A stretch of 64,000 bases of DNA. Source: Nemertoderma westbladi (Eukaryota > Xenacoelomorpha > Nemertodermatida > Nemertodermatidae). How positions within the stretch are numbered: the stretch's first letter is position 1; every line of letters begins with the position of its first letter. Positions 26,301-35,441 of this stretch are shown here, piece by piece. The DNA lies in the NCBI GenBank assembly GCA_032718475.1, contig JAUCBJ010006918.1, forward strand, positions 1 to 64,000, read 5' to 3'. The notes beneath the pieces were generated by a model. The model was not told the DNA's origin and ran no database searches. It saw only the letters and a list, made by a program, of their open reading frames with translations. The position numbers were made by a program, and so were the translations under genes.

Positions 26301-28671
26301 ACAGAGAGGGGAGGGTGTGTCTAAAATCGTCAAAAATGCGTGACATCATTTGTGCACGGCCCCTAACGTAAATAGCTGGAAGCGTGCAGAGTTTAGCGTC
26401 AAAGCCATCGGCAACTTGAGATAAAAACTCACCCGTCGTATTCCAAATCTTGCCGCAAGGTGGGGTCCATAACGTGTGCCAATCTGTATCCCATGCCGAG
26501 AGAGAATGCCGCCATCATAAACTCGCTATGTAACGATGAAGCTGATTCAAAGAAACCGATAATCGAAGGCTCTTTTGATCCTTTAAAACTCGCCAAATCC
26601 TCCTCACCTACGAAGTGATTAAGAGGAAACCTATTATTGGAATAGGGACTGTATGTCTGTCAGTTTGTATGTCTGAATGTTTTACACATGTTTTGAATGT
26701 TTGGCAGAAAAAGATCCACTATAACTCGAGAAGTAAAGAGATTTCGCTAAACCTGTTTTTGATTCGAAATCCTCGTAATTTTTGCTCTAAAAGAAATAAA
26801 AAACAAATCTGGCTGAACTTATTTTGACACGTGATAGCCCCCCTCACCCCTCAAAAGAAAGATCAAGTTTGAATAAAAACAAATACTTTTTCACATTCTT
26901 TTACACAAAAACCTAAACACCCCTTTACACCACAGAAATGAATCTATTTTAAAACTTATGTATAGGCCTAACCCGGTGGATGTTTCGACATGTTTGTTTG
27001 AACGGACGGGTGGGTGGGAGGGGGCATTATTGATACAAATTCCATTTGAGTAAATTAACAATGTTAGTAACCAATTACGGCAAGGGAAAGGGTCAAGTTC
27101 GGTTATTTTGCTAATATACTGTGATAAATGAAAATCGAAAGAAAAGGGTTATATTTTTTTTATAATATTACCTCGTAATTTCCTAACTCTTCGATTGCAT
27201 CGAAGAGTTAGCCAAGGCTGGGCCTTACGGCCTACAGTAATATCGTTATGGTCAAACGCTGAAGCTATTTACGCTGTAACTATCTACTATTTATTCTCGT
27301 GATCTAAATCTAACAAGGTAAAGCTTGAAAATGATATTAGTCTTTCATGTCTGCCACCATTGACAGATTAAGCCATGGTGCCCTTTACAGCATGTTATCT
27401 TTTTATTTTCTGCGAAAAGGTTGTGTGAAGTCTTCGAACATTTTCTCTATTCTAAGGAAGGTCTACAACACTGCCATCTTAAGGCAGAATGCCCTATCTC
27501 AGATAGGGTATTTTGCCTTCAGGCGGCAGAACACCCAACTGTTAGTAGGCCTACACACTGTAATTAACTAACTTTTGAGTTCCTTCGACACCGGTCCCGT
27601 GTGTTGCTTCAGGTGGTTGAATATTGCGTCCGCATTGCGCCCAGCTTGGTAGTCACGGACAGTGGTGCCTTTGTTGTGGAAGACTTTGAGGGTTGGGTAC
27701 CCTTTGACTCCGTGTTTCCTACAGGAATTTTTCCCGGCTTCAGTGCAGTCAATCTGTTAAACAATAATAGCCTCTCTTGATCATAAAATTAAATACAAAC
27801 ATACCATAGCAACATGTATGGTTAGGACACGCATGCTTTGGGCTCATTACCTACAGTGCCGGTAATATATATCGGTGCAGAAGGTCTCTTAATTTTTTTT
27901 GTAGTTTTAAGCAATCATAATGCAACAATTATAAAGCCTTTATTTGTGAAATGTCGTGTTTTGTTCAAATTTCATTTGGCCATCTGTTTTTGTATTGAAT
28001 ATTATCTACCCATACGCAACAGCAGGGTTGCCATTCTATTTCACTTTCAATTTTATTCCCTGACTTTTATTCCCTGACATTTCCGGACTTTTTGAAAAAA
28101 TTCCCTGACTAAAGTTTTATTATAGGACTTCCATCTATATTTCATCTTCTGGACAAATTTCGACTTTATAATTATATTTAGAGAGGAAACAGAATGATGG
28201 GCGAAGCGAGCAAATTTTTTTTACACATTTTCGCATATAAAAATACTTCCTGTATATACAGTATATTACATTCCCTGACTTTTCCCTGATTTGTCCAATT
28301 TTTACTAGAATTCCCTCGATATTTCAAGAAAAAATGGAAATTCCCCGACTATTCCAGGTGAGTGGCAACCCGTAATAGTTACCAACTCCCCCCCCCCCCC
28401 CCCCCCCATATATATAATGGCACACACCCCAACCAACCTTGGCGATCTCCAGGGGTGGTTCGTGTTCCTTCAGACGTGTCGCAGCCAACTCGTACTCCGG
28501 CGCCAACTTCTTACAATGACCACACCAAGGCGCATAGAACTCAACCATAAGCATGTCACGTTTACCAACTTCCTCCTCGAAATTATCGTCTGTAAGTACT
28601 AAAACATCACTGGGTTCTTCAGCAACAGAAGTTGACACTAACAAAACACAAACGGACACAAAAACCAGCAT
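4620..28671 (-). CDS. PDIA3: Protein disulfide isomerase A3 (ERp57)-like gene, 8 exons, with an extended C-terminal tail
   Basis: This is an ER-lumen thiol-disulfide oxidoreductase that forms and reshuffles disulfides in folding glycoproteins. The coding exons are 28438-28671, 27573-27753, 26433-26607, 12129-12242, 11245-11468, 8718-8902, 6977-7111 and 4620-5354. All junctions are GT-AG with agreeing phases, giving 1983 nt and 660 residues. The start is the ATG at 28669-28671, directly ahead of a signal peptide (residues 1-17). Order: a domain with CGHC at 50-53, b, b' (with a YWRNRV stretch), then a' with CGHC at about 398-401 and the cis-proline loop GFPT. It ends in RDEL. The b' segment and exon-by-exon similarity fit ERp57 rather than ERp72, which has a third thioredoxin domain. 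Vertebrate ERp57 is about 505 residues; the excess is a charged tail from about residue 480. Intron sizes are about 0.7, 1.0, 14.2, 0.7, 2.3, 1.6 and 1.6 kb in transcript order. Intron 3 is mostly satellite. Confidence 0.93.
5740..6010 (+). mobile_element. LINE 3'-end fragment (same family as 39.6-44.1 kb)
   Basis: In intron 7 of the PDIA3-like gene. Carries CCGCCTCCGCTTTGCAGGAC and the C-terminal coding phrase for [18 protein letters not shown], nearly identical to sequence near 44050-44140 and, inverted, 24960-25130. A TA-rich tail follows. A short segment present in the other copies (CGTGAGGACCAG) is missing. Confidence 0.85.
6896..6919 (+). repeat. Poly(C) tract followed by TA-rich repeat
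   Basis: More than 20 consecutive C followed by a TATATATATA stretch, close to the donor side of exon 7 in intron 7. Confidence 0.9.
6977..7111 (-). CDS. PDIA3: PDIA3-like exon 7: a' domain with CGHC
   Basis: A 45-codon exon, phase 0 at both ends, with acceptor TTCCAG before 7111 and donor GTAAGT after 6977. It encodes [11 protein letters not shown] and then [12 protein letters not shown], the second catalytic site. The usual [10 protein letters not shown] reads [10 protein letters not shown] here. It is too short for a length-filtered ORF list and was found by reading around the domain gap. Confidence 0.93.
7437..7927. repeat. 13-bp minisatellite in intron 6
   Basis: About 38 copies of AAACACCTCCAAT, with occasional CTCAAAT variants. 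Because 3 x 13 bases has no stop in some frames, it produces long repetitive minus-strand ORFs ([13 protein letters not shown]-type), which I do not regard as genes. Confidence 0.95.
8350..8520. repeat. Short inverted repeats with AAGGCGGCA
   Basis: CACACTGCCGCCTT at about 8443-8456 faces AAGGCGGCAGTGTG at about 8489-8502, a 14-bp stem with a loop of about 32 bases. Two further AAAGGCGGCA copies lie just before, at about 8358 and 8391. Probably a small foldback element in intron 6. Confidence 0.55.
8718..8902 (-). CDS. PDIA3: PDIA3-like exon 6: end of b' domain and x-linker
   Basis: Encodes [13 protein letters not shown] through the KDYLDGKI segment to [14 protein letters not shown], matching the b'-x-a' junction of ERp57. 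The donor is placed at AAG|GTAGAC rather than at the later GTAAAC, because this gives the family length and phase 0 into exon 7. Confidence 0.92.
9560..11160. other. Intron 5 sequence with recurring TACGTGACA-like motif
   Basis: No gene seen. Variants of a short motif (GTCACGTACGGGACA, GTCACTTACGGGAC, CACATACGTGACA, CCCATACATGACA, CCCATACGTGACA) recur at about 9601, 9770, 9960, 10725 and 11059 in both orientations. This may be the remains of an old transposon. Confidence 0.35.
11190..11226. repeat. Perfect 17-bp hairpin beside the exon 5 donor
   Basis: CCAAGGCGTCCTTTAAT, a 3-base loop, then its exact reverse complement. On the gene strand it lies 18 bases downstream of exon 5 and could fold in the pre-mRNA near the donor. 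Confidence 0.85.
11245..11468 (-). CDS. PDIA3: PDIA3-like exon 5: b' domain
   Basis: Entry phase 2, exit phase 1. It encodes the b' segment with [18 protein letters not shown] and [11 protein letters not shown], the region used by ERp57 for client and lectin-chaperone contact. Acceptor is TTGCAG and donor is GTAAGT. A perfect 17-bp hairpin lies 18 bases past the donor in the intron (11190-11226). Confidence 0.92.
12129..12242 (-). CDS. PDIA3: PDIA3-like exon 4: b/b' junction
   Basis: A 114-nt exon found by reading the gap between exons 3 and 5. Acceptor TTTTTTCAG, donor GTAAGT, phase 2 in and out. It encodes [15 protein letters not shown]..., which matches the ILFRPSHLTNKFE-type stretch of ERp57. 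A LINE fragment begins only about 140 bases upstream in the giant intron 3. Confidence 0.9.
12379..12832 (+). pseudogene. LINE reverse transcriptase fragment
   Basis: An open frame encodes the RT palm and fingers: [45 protein letters not shown] and [14 protein letters not shown]. It is nearly identical to the interrupted LINE at 41748-43370 but keeps about 10 bases that copy has lost. It begins and ends abruptly, so it is a 5'- and 3'-truncated piece in intron 3, about 140 bp from exon 4. Confidence 0.88.
14920..15600. mobile_element. Tc1/mariner-type MITE, copy 1 (681 bp)
   Basis: The terminal inverted repeat CAGTACAGGCCACCAGAAAA is flanked by TA on each side, as in Tc1/mariner insertions. 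No transposase is encoded; the short ORFs inside are not gene-like. Differs from copies 2 and 3 by at least one base near its left end. Confidence 0.88.
21323..22003. mobile_element. Tc1/mariner-type MITE, copy 2 (681 bp)
   Basis: Same length, ends and satellite register as copy 1. The following satellite units show the same variant order (three A-type, one T-type, six A-type, one T-type), so the insertion was copied with its surroundings. Confidence 0.88.
22952..23632. mobile_element. Tc1/mariner-type MITE, copy 3 (681 bp)
   Basis: Same as copy 2 over its full visible length, with the same TA context and the same order of flanking satellite variants. It starts 1629 bp after copy 2, that is 683 + 43 x 22. 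Confidence 0.88.
24873..25262 (-). mobile_element. LINE 3'-end fragment, inverted
   Basis: A minus-strand open frame encodes [40 protein letters not shown] and [20 protein letters not shown], the C-terminal region of the LINE at 39.6-44.1 kb. A 3' UTR-like part matches that at 5980-6080. It abuts the end of the satellite, in opposite orientation to the fragment at 12379. Confidence 0.87.
25271..25427. mobile_element. Foldback element
   Basis: Left arm AATAAATGGTAA through AAAGAGACCAATATCCCGC and the inverted right arm GCGGGATATTGGTCTCTTT through TTACCATTTATT enclose an AT-rich loop. No ORF. Confidence 0.7.
25590..26363. mobile_element. Harbinger-type MITE (774 bp) with TAA target duplication
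   Basis: The ends GGGACCGTGCACAAATGATA and, inverted, GATGTCACG-related sequence running to GTGCACGGCCCC are flanked by TAA on both sides, the usual three-base duplication of PIF/Harbinger elements. Interior carries long G runs and, at 26012-26110, a 99-bp SINE-like unit. No transposase. Confidence 0.7.
26012..26110 (-). mobile_element. SINE-like unit, copy 1
   Basis: Almost identical to 45482-45580. On the minus strand it starts GGGATAGGAGTAGCGCCCAC, which is one unit of the 36-bp minisatellite at 38.9-39.6 kb, then continues into a GC-rich part (GGAGCCTTCGGGTCGCCTCC). It has no convincing tRNA boxes. Confidence 0.6.
26433..26607 (-). CDS. PDIA3: PDIA3-like exon 3: b domain
   Basis: A 175-nt exon, acceptor TTCGTAG, donor GTGAGT, entering at phase 1 and leaving at phase 2. 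It encodes [20 protein letters not shown] and the [19 protein letters not shown] stretch, matching the b domain of ERp57. It is followed by the 14.2-kb intron. Confidence 0.92.
27573..27753 (-). CDS. PDIA3: PDIA3-like exon 2: rest of a domain
   Basis: A 181-nt exon, acceptor TTTAACAG, donor GTTAGT, phase 0 in and 1 out. It encodes [20 protein letters not shown] and TLKVF, with the cis-proline loop GYPT and the cysteine spacing of the ERp57 a domain. Confidence 0.93.
28438..28671 (-). CDS. PDIA3: PDIA3-like exon 1: signal peptide and first CGHC site
   Basis: Starts at the only upstream in-frame ATG (28669-28671). A 17-residue hydrophobic signal ([17 protein letters not shown]) is followed by [14 protein letters not shown] and the catalytic [16 protein letters not shown]. 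The donor is AAG|GTTGGT. Just upstream, TTGTTTTTAG at about 28689-28698 looks like a splice acceptor 17 bases ahead of the ATG. Confidence 0.92.
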
Positions 28672-28699
28672 TTTTAACGCAGTTATATCTAAAAACAAG

Positions 28700-30100
28700 A
28701 TAATAATTTATAGCTTAATACAGACTTCTGCTTCTGATGAGTATTATGCAATGTGTAGTATATATATATTTCAATATGCAGATATATGAAAGCCCCACGT
28801 CGTTGGATGGGACACGCGTAAGCAGTTTATCAGTAGGCTACTCCATCCTTGAGGATTCTGTGGCAACAGATGTGATTCAATAGGACGTATCTCTATGGAG
28901 ACCATGCAATGTACCCTGCTGAGAATCTTACCGAGTAATATTACCCAATAGGAAGTACCGAGGCAGCGGTGCAGTCTCGTGGGCGTGAGTGAGTAGTGAG
29001 GGGCTCAATTAATATCGCTAGAAGTGTGGATTAAAAATATTTAAAAGAACTCCTTGAATTTTAGTAGTTGGGGAATTGTTGAATGCACAAATAGAAACAA
29101 ATCAGAAAAAAACCCGAGTACTAAATGTTTATAAACCGTAAAAGCCCGCATAAGATTAGCATCATATAAGATTATTATATCAGCCATTAGAAAGCGAGTT
29201 ATATTAGTTAGGAGTTATTGTTATTATTTGTGAATTTGGTTGTTTAAATGTGTGAGCTCTACGCTGCGTCCATGTGTCTAATACCTTTCACTTTTCGGTC
29301 GAAATTTTATTGTAATTTTAAATTTGAAGAATTAAGTGGTCTAACATCCGTGTCGAATTAACATATAGTTTAAACGGAGCCAATGGATGGGAGGTGTATA
29401 GAAAAAACTCGGTTTCTTGCTATATTTAGATCTCCTTACTTTTATAGCGTTTATTTCTATCGCATAACCTGTACAGATACTAATTTGATAATTGTTTTTG
29501 TTAAATTATTCAGTTCAGTAACTTTGGTTTTTAGTGAAAACCTATGGTATTCTTCACATGGGGGAAACTGCGAAGTGAAATATAAAAACAGAATGTCTGG
29601 TATACTTCACAGGGACGAGCCCCATATTCGGTGTGATGAATTTATTAGGTATAACTATAAACACAGGTAAACAGAGGACAGACAAAATTGGATCACTACA
29701 ATTACATCCATAATAACAGAAAAATTATAACAGCATAAATAACACAGTTCTAGAAAAAATACAGTTTATGTTAAACAGCGAAAAACAGCAAAAGGCTGGT
29801 TAATTTAACCAAAGCTTTATTTATTCACAATTAACAATAATTATAACCATTAAGTATTATAAAATATTCGTATAAGATTAAAAAAAATTAAAATTAAAAT
29901 AAAGATGTACTGTGATTATCAATCAAATGAATTATTTTAATATTGTATCAATTTATAAAATCAATAACAAAATAAGAAAGCTAGGGGGGGGGGGGTGGTG
30001 TATGTAAGTCTGTTCCGTCGGGTGTGGTGGGGTATTAGGGACTATGGACCACCTTGTAGAATCATTGTAGAATCCTTGTAGATCCTTGTACAGTAGAACC
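28700..30100. other. Region upstream of the PDIA3-like gene, no further gene recognised
   Basis: Contains the likely promoter region of the PDIA3-like gene. A 95-codon ORF at 29383-29670 has no recognisable family features and AT-rich codons; I do not support it as a gene. A run of G occurs at about 29983-29995. Confidence 0.4.
28795..28802 (-). promoter_or_regulatory. UPRE-like motif upstream of the PDIA3-like gene
   Basis: On the gene strand the bases read CGACGTGG, seven of eight matching the unfolded-protein response element core TGACGTGG. It lies about 125 bp before the ATG. ER chaperone genes are commonly induced through such sites. A single short match in AT-rich DNA is weak evidence. 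Confidence 0.25.
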
Positions 30101-30870
30101 TTGTAGATTGTTAGTGAGTGAGGGGTCCATGGTCCCCATAATGGAGGCCGCATTGCCGACCAGGATGGCGATTGCCAGCCTTTGCAGGAGGAAGCAGTGA
30201 GATCGGGTCTCCTGGGTAACAGTTGGCCGTGGAGTCTGGCCCCGATCTCCTTCAGGAACTCGGATGTTTCAGGACCGGGGCGGCCTAAGGACTCGTAGGC
30301 TACCAGGTGGAAGAGGTAGCCCCGGTCCATGAGTTCCTGGTACTTGCGGATCTTTAGAATTTCCGCTTCCTCTGCAGTGCGGCCTCCGGCGGATAGCGTC
30401 TGGGCGAGGTGGCTGGGTGCCAGAGGGTCCGCCACCGTCGCGTCCCACGTGAGGAACCGTCCGCGGCTCCACGGTGACGCTATCTACTCGCCTCCCATCC
30501 CCTCTACACAAGCCTAGTGGCTCAAGCGTAGCGGGGACGCCACAGCTGATGAGCGCCCGGCGCACAATGTCGTTCAACATTGAGTGGCGCAAAAGTCTGC
30601 CGCGGATACTTGAGCAGGAAAGACCATGGAGGCCATCTGACAGAACATCCTTGCCACACCGGGAACAGCCTTGGGGCTCGGTCAGCCTGCACCCAAGACG
30701 AGTCCGGTGATATCCGGAACTGCGAGTCCGACAGTTTCAGTCCCTGAAAGCTGACGGGGATGGCGTCATGCCAGCAGCCTGCGGCGGGGTGGTCCAGGGA
30801 GTTCAACCTTGCCACGCTGTAAAGTGGGCTGTTAGCCTGACGTCGTGGACAGGGGCTAGGAAGGCCCACT
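30100..30870 (-). pseudogene. Decayed reverse-transcriptase C-terminal region
   Basis: Reading leftward across frame changes, three segments appear in the order known from many invertebrate retroelement ORFs. First is FQGLKLSDSQFRISPD with a degraded Cys/His-like stretch. Then comes RHSMLNDIVRRALISCGVPA with LEPLGLCRGDGRRVDS. Last is DPLAPSHLAQTLSAGG, then AEEAEILKIRKYQELMDRGY and GRPGPETSEFLKEIGARL. It is GC-rich against AT-rich surroundings. The exact retroelement class is not settled from sequence. Confidence 0.6.
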
Positions 30871-31010
30871 GTTTGGTGGCTGTGAGCGGGAAAGCAGCGG
30901 GGACAGGTGGCGTCTCGGACGGTAGCGGTGGCGTCACGGGTGGTGGCGGTGGCATCGAGGACGGTGGCGTAGAAGTAGTTATTTTAGAAATAGTAGAAAA
31001 TAAAGATTAA

Positions 31011-31960
31011 AATATATACTTTTAATATAATTAGAAAATATTTTAAAAGGGGGCGCGAAAATTTGTTAGTAAAGTTATTTTAACCACGAAATCACGGGGG
31101 AAATCAGACGATTCCTCTTGGCTGTTACATACGAGCCATGAGACAGTGACACATTAACCCCAGGGATCAACATTCCGTAACCATCCCACCCCACTCCCAG
31201 CAGACCCAGGTTCCCATTGTACAGATGGATGAGCCAGGACAGCTAATGACAGCAGAATTTAAAAAAAGTAGCTACACGCGTAACGTACAGTAGAACTGTT
31301 TTTTTACAATTTATCAGAGATTTAAACACAAAACGCAACTCGATTCAGGACACCTTGTTACCCATTCTTCTATGTATTGTTAATAGCCAAACAATTATTT
31401 CACCCTCCAACCCTATTTAAACATAAAATATACTACGCTGGCGTTGGTACAACATAAATTGTGTTACGTAGACTACTTTAGCATAAATATTTTTAGCTTA
31501 ATTTGGACATTGACTTATTACTGTACATTACCTTTGTTAATTAAGCGCTACATCACAGGTCACAAAGTTAAATTAAATATTATAATTATGATATAATTAT
31601 TTAACAATTTTCAAAAAAATATATTCTGGCCAAATAAAATAAAGCCCCCAAAACAATAAATTGGCCCCCAAAACATTGTATCAAACGGTTATCCGTTTAT
31701 TTTTAAAGATATTCAATATCCGGTCCAAACTTCAAATATTTTTTTATAAGAAATATATGATACTTTGGTAGGTGTGATAACATTTTGGGCATATAAAGTT
31801 ATTGATGACACATACCAAAATATGATTTATAAATTACATTTTCCAAAAAGATGAAGTTAGTAGAGAGACCTGTAGAGTATTATTTTAAAAGCTTGAGCTA
31901 AAGTTATGAATAACCGGAAGTTAAATACGTAGTATATTATACTGCAAGAACGTGAGTCAT
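31011..31960. other. Intergenic AT-rich sequence
   Basis: No ORF or element with supportable features. A short direct repeat (CAATAAATTGGCCCCCAAAAC-like) occurs near 31640-31680. Confidence 0.4.
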
Positions 31961-31963
31961 GGG

Positions 31964-32166
31964 GGGGGGGGGAACTCGACGAAATTGCACCTCGGAGAAT
32001 AATATCCCGTCTCAAACGATGTCAAATTATCATAAGAGGAGGAGCAGGTAGATTCTAACCAAAACAATAAACTAAAGACAATAGAACATGTTGCAGTTTT
32101 ATATTCAGGTGTTCTTTTCCCCAGGGGATGGATGAATTTTGATTACACCCCCCCCCCCCCCCCTCA
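31964..32166 (+). mobile_element. Dispersed G/C-ended MITE, copy near 32.1 kb
   Basis: Begins with a G run, contains AACCAAAACAATAAACTAAA and AATAGAACATGTTGCAG, then GAATTTTGATTAC and a C run. Related copies are at 4184, 35610, 45310 and, inverted, 63115. Confidence 0.6.
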
Positions 32167-32235
32167 CCACACCTGAGGAATGGATTCCTCTTGTAATGAT
32201 ACAATTATAATATTTCATTTAGAAATATTACATAT

Positions 32236-34019
32236 TAGGGTTGTGCCGGATTGACTATTTTCAAACCGGCCAGGCCGGCGCCGGAGCCGGATTTGTAAAA
32301 AAAATCCGGCCGGAATTCCGGCCAAGCCGGATTTTTTTATCACCATTTATATGGTACTTTATGCATGAACAGAAATGGAGAGAGGGAGGGTACCTTGGTC
32401 ATTTGGTCCTTTGGGTGTTACGTCCTGTATCGATAGATAACGTGCTGGATCATGAACAGCAAAGTCATGATAAGGACTTTAACTTTAATAAGAATTCAGA
32501 AATATGTCAATTATCCCAACTAAACGGGACGAGACGAGCGTTATGCGTTGGTTGGCTGCAAATAAGGAATCATTTCCAAATTTACAAATACTTCTATATA
32601 CGTAAATTTAGTATAATAGCATCTTAAATTTATTCCGCGCGAATAATTCCAGAGGCTGGTAATGTATTTGCTGAGAATCGCTCTCGTCTACTTTCGGATC
32701 GTAGAGAGAAACTAATATTTTTGTACCATAACCTACACCGCTTTGATAATTTTTTTTATAAACAAGATACACCCCAAACCAGGGTAAAAGGATTATTTTA
32801 TTAGTTAATAAATAAATCTTATAACCGCTTTGATAATTTAATATAATGGATTGATTTGATAAATAAATTGCACATTGAAAAAAAGGGCAAAGAAATAATA
32901 GCTGTTGTTTTTTTATACTCTCTGAGTTAAATTGGATTTACTAGAGTTTCCAAATTGCCTGTCGAATTCTCGAATATATAAACTGGTCATTCACGGTGGT
33001 AAGCTTAAATGGGTCGTATACAAAATAGGCACTTCGAAGTGTTCACTAAAGAAACTGCACTATACACTACGATTATCATGCTAAATCAGGTACTACACTA
33101 CGAAGTGCTCAATACAAAGCAATCACTTCGAAGTGCGTGGTGCATACTTCGTAGTGCTTTAGTGATCACTACGATTTTGTTTCTAAATAATCTTGAAATA
33201 GAAGTGAACACTACAGTTTTGCGTAGTGTTGTCTAGAGGAGGCTACGATACTTGAATACTGTAATATTTTTACTAAGATTTCAAGATTATGTGGTCATTC
33301 AAGTATTACCCTCATCAAAAATGAGGATTGTATGCCATTCCCCCACCCCCTGGTCATCATAACTCAACTGCGACTGCAAACCCCCCTGGTCATCAGTTAT
33401 ACTCATAGCGCACTACGAGCGTAGTGGCACTTCGCTGTAGCGAAGCGTTTACTTCCCGTAGTGCGTAATGCCACTTCGAAGTGATCACTACGCACTACGG
33501 TATTTAGTATTCGCCCCAATATCAATTTTAACAAACCTACCTATAGAGCAAACATCAACGCTTGCGCTCTGGGACAATATAATAATTATTGACTACAGTA
33601 GTTATAATTAGTATATGGGTATACATGTACTATTTATTATATAATAAGTTGGTAGTGAGACTGAGCCCAACCAAATACAAATATTATTGGTAAACACTAG
33701 TCTGTCTGCTCAGCATGTAGATAATCATAAAATGATAGTTCTGAGACTTTAGACTTTATCATTTTTCATAATATTAATGAATGAATATAATACAAACAAT
33801 GAAAATAATTGTATTGTATTCCATTGGATTTGCTTATGTTTAAATTTGTTTGAATTTAAAAGAAAATTTATTTTAATGTTTTTTTTTTCGAAAATTTACA
33901 TTAATTGTAAATTTTGTCAACAATTCGTTGAAATTGAAATCCGGCCGGAGCCGGAACCGGATTTTTTTCTCAAGATCCGGCCGGAATTCCGGCCCGGCCG
34001 GATATCCGGCACACCCCTA
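32236..34019 (+). mobile_element. hAT element A (1784 bp) with 8-bp target duplication
   Basis: Termini TAGGGTTGTGCCGGAT and ATATCCGGCACACCCCTA are flanked by the direct 8-bp duplication TTACATAT (32228-32235, 34020-34027), which is diagnostic for hAT. Both ends carry dense CCGGA/TCCGG clusters. Around 32560-32735 the plus strand retains a hAT transposase C-terminal signature (ESFPNLQILLY..., then EAGNVFAENRSRLLSDRREK) broken by stops. A 507-bp element is nested at 33011-33517. Confidence 0.88.
33011..33517. mobile_element. 507-bp nested element rich in CACTTCGAAGTG palindromes
   Basis: Absent from the sister element B, which shows the unoccupied site. Ends GGGTCGTATACAAAATA and, inverted, GGGGCGAATACTAAATA match at 14 of 17 positions, with AAT on both sides. 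The interior has many CACTTCGAAGTG and CACTACG copies in both orientations. No ORF. Confidence 0.75.
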
Positions 34020-35441
34020 TTACATATTCAACATTTAATTAGACATTTCAGGAAAACAGTTCAAGGATATATAATTATAGTATCCGCGACGCAGACAGAA
34101 ACCATCCCGATACCCAAAGCAATCAGCGGCCATCGTTAATTATATTGCGCATAACTTGGCTGTAATGGGAATGGCTGCTCATCTCTGTCGGGGAATCTTG
34201 GTACCCTTTCTACGATTTCAGAAATCCTAATATCTAAGCGGGATATATATACCTCCAGAAATAAATAAAAATAAGTGAGTTTTTGTAGATTTATTCATAG
34301 CCTTTAGAACTGTGGTGTCGTAACTTCTAATTATAATAAATATTTAATATCAGTATGATATTGAGTAGGGGGGGTGTGCCGGATATCCGACCGGGCCGGA
34401 ATTCCGTCGGATTTTGAGAAAAAAATCCGGTTCCGGCTCCGGCCGGATTTCAATTTTTTGGCCGGATTTCAATTTCAACGAATTGTTGACAAAATTTACA
34501 ATTAATGTAAATTTTCGAAAAAAAACATCAAAATAAATTTTCTTTTAAATTCAAACAAATTTAAACATAACCAAATCCAATGGAATACAATACAATACAA
34601 TACAATTATTTTCATAGTTTGTATCATATTCCTTCATATTATGAATATGATAAAGTCTAAAAAGCAGAGCTATAATTTTATGACTATCTACATGCTGAGC
34701 AGACAGACTAGTTTTTACCAAGAATATTTGTATTTGGTTGGGATCAGCCTCACTAACACTAATATATAATAAATAGCACATGTATAAATACCCATATACT
34801 AATTATTATAACTAGTCAATAATTATTATATTGTCCCAGAGCGCAAGCGTTGATGTTTGGTCTAGCTAGGTTTGTTATAAATTGAGATTGAGCTTACCAC
34901 CACCGTGAATGACCAGTTTATATATTCGAGAATTCGACGGGCTATTTAGTAAGTCTAATAAATCCAATTTAACTCAGAGAGTATAAAAAAAACTACAGCT
35001 ACTGTATTACTTCGTTCTATTTTTCAATTTGCACTTTATTTATCAAAACAATCCATTATATCAAATATCAAATCGGCGTAGGTTATGGTACAAAAATATT
35101 AGTTTCTCTCCACGATCCGAAAGTAGACGAGAGCGTTTCTTATCAAATACATTACCAGCCTCTACAAATATTCGCTCGGAATAAATTGAAGACACTGGTG
35201 ATACTAAATATATGTACAAGTATTTGTAAATTAGGAAATGATCCCATATTTGCAGCCAACCAACGCATAACGCTCTTCTCGTCCCGTTTAGTTGGGATAA
35301 TTGACATAGACTTACTAATCTACTTCTGAATTCTTATTAAATTCAAAGTCCTTATCATGATGACCTTGCTGATAACGATCCAGCACGTTATCTATCGATG
35401 CAGTACCTAACGCCCAAAGGACCAAATGACGTGGTACCCAC

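Noticed and set aside
4620-28671. Assignment as PDIA4 (ERp72)
   Set aside because: Only two CGHC domains and a b' segment with YWRNRV matching ERp57; ERp72 has three catalytic domains.
28672-28698. Upstream extension of the PDIA3 start (TTG codon)
   Set aside because: It starts with TTG, crosses a likely splice acceptor, and the ATG at 28671 directly precedes a good signal peptide.
29383-29670. 95-codon ORF as a host gene
   Set aside because: No recognisable domain, AT-driven codon use and no visible splice or promoter context.
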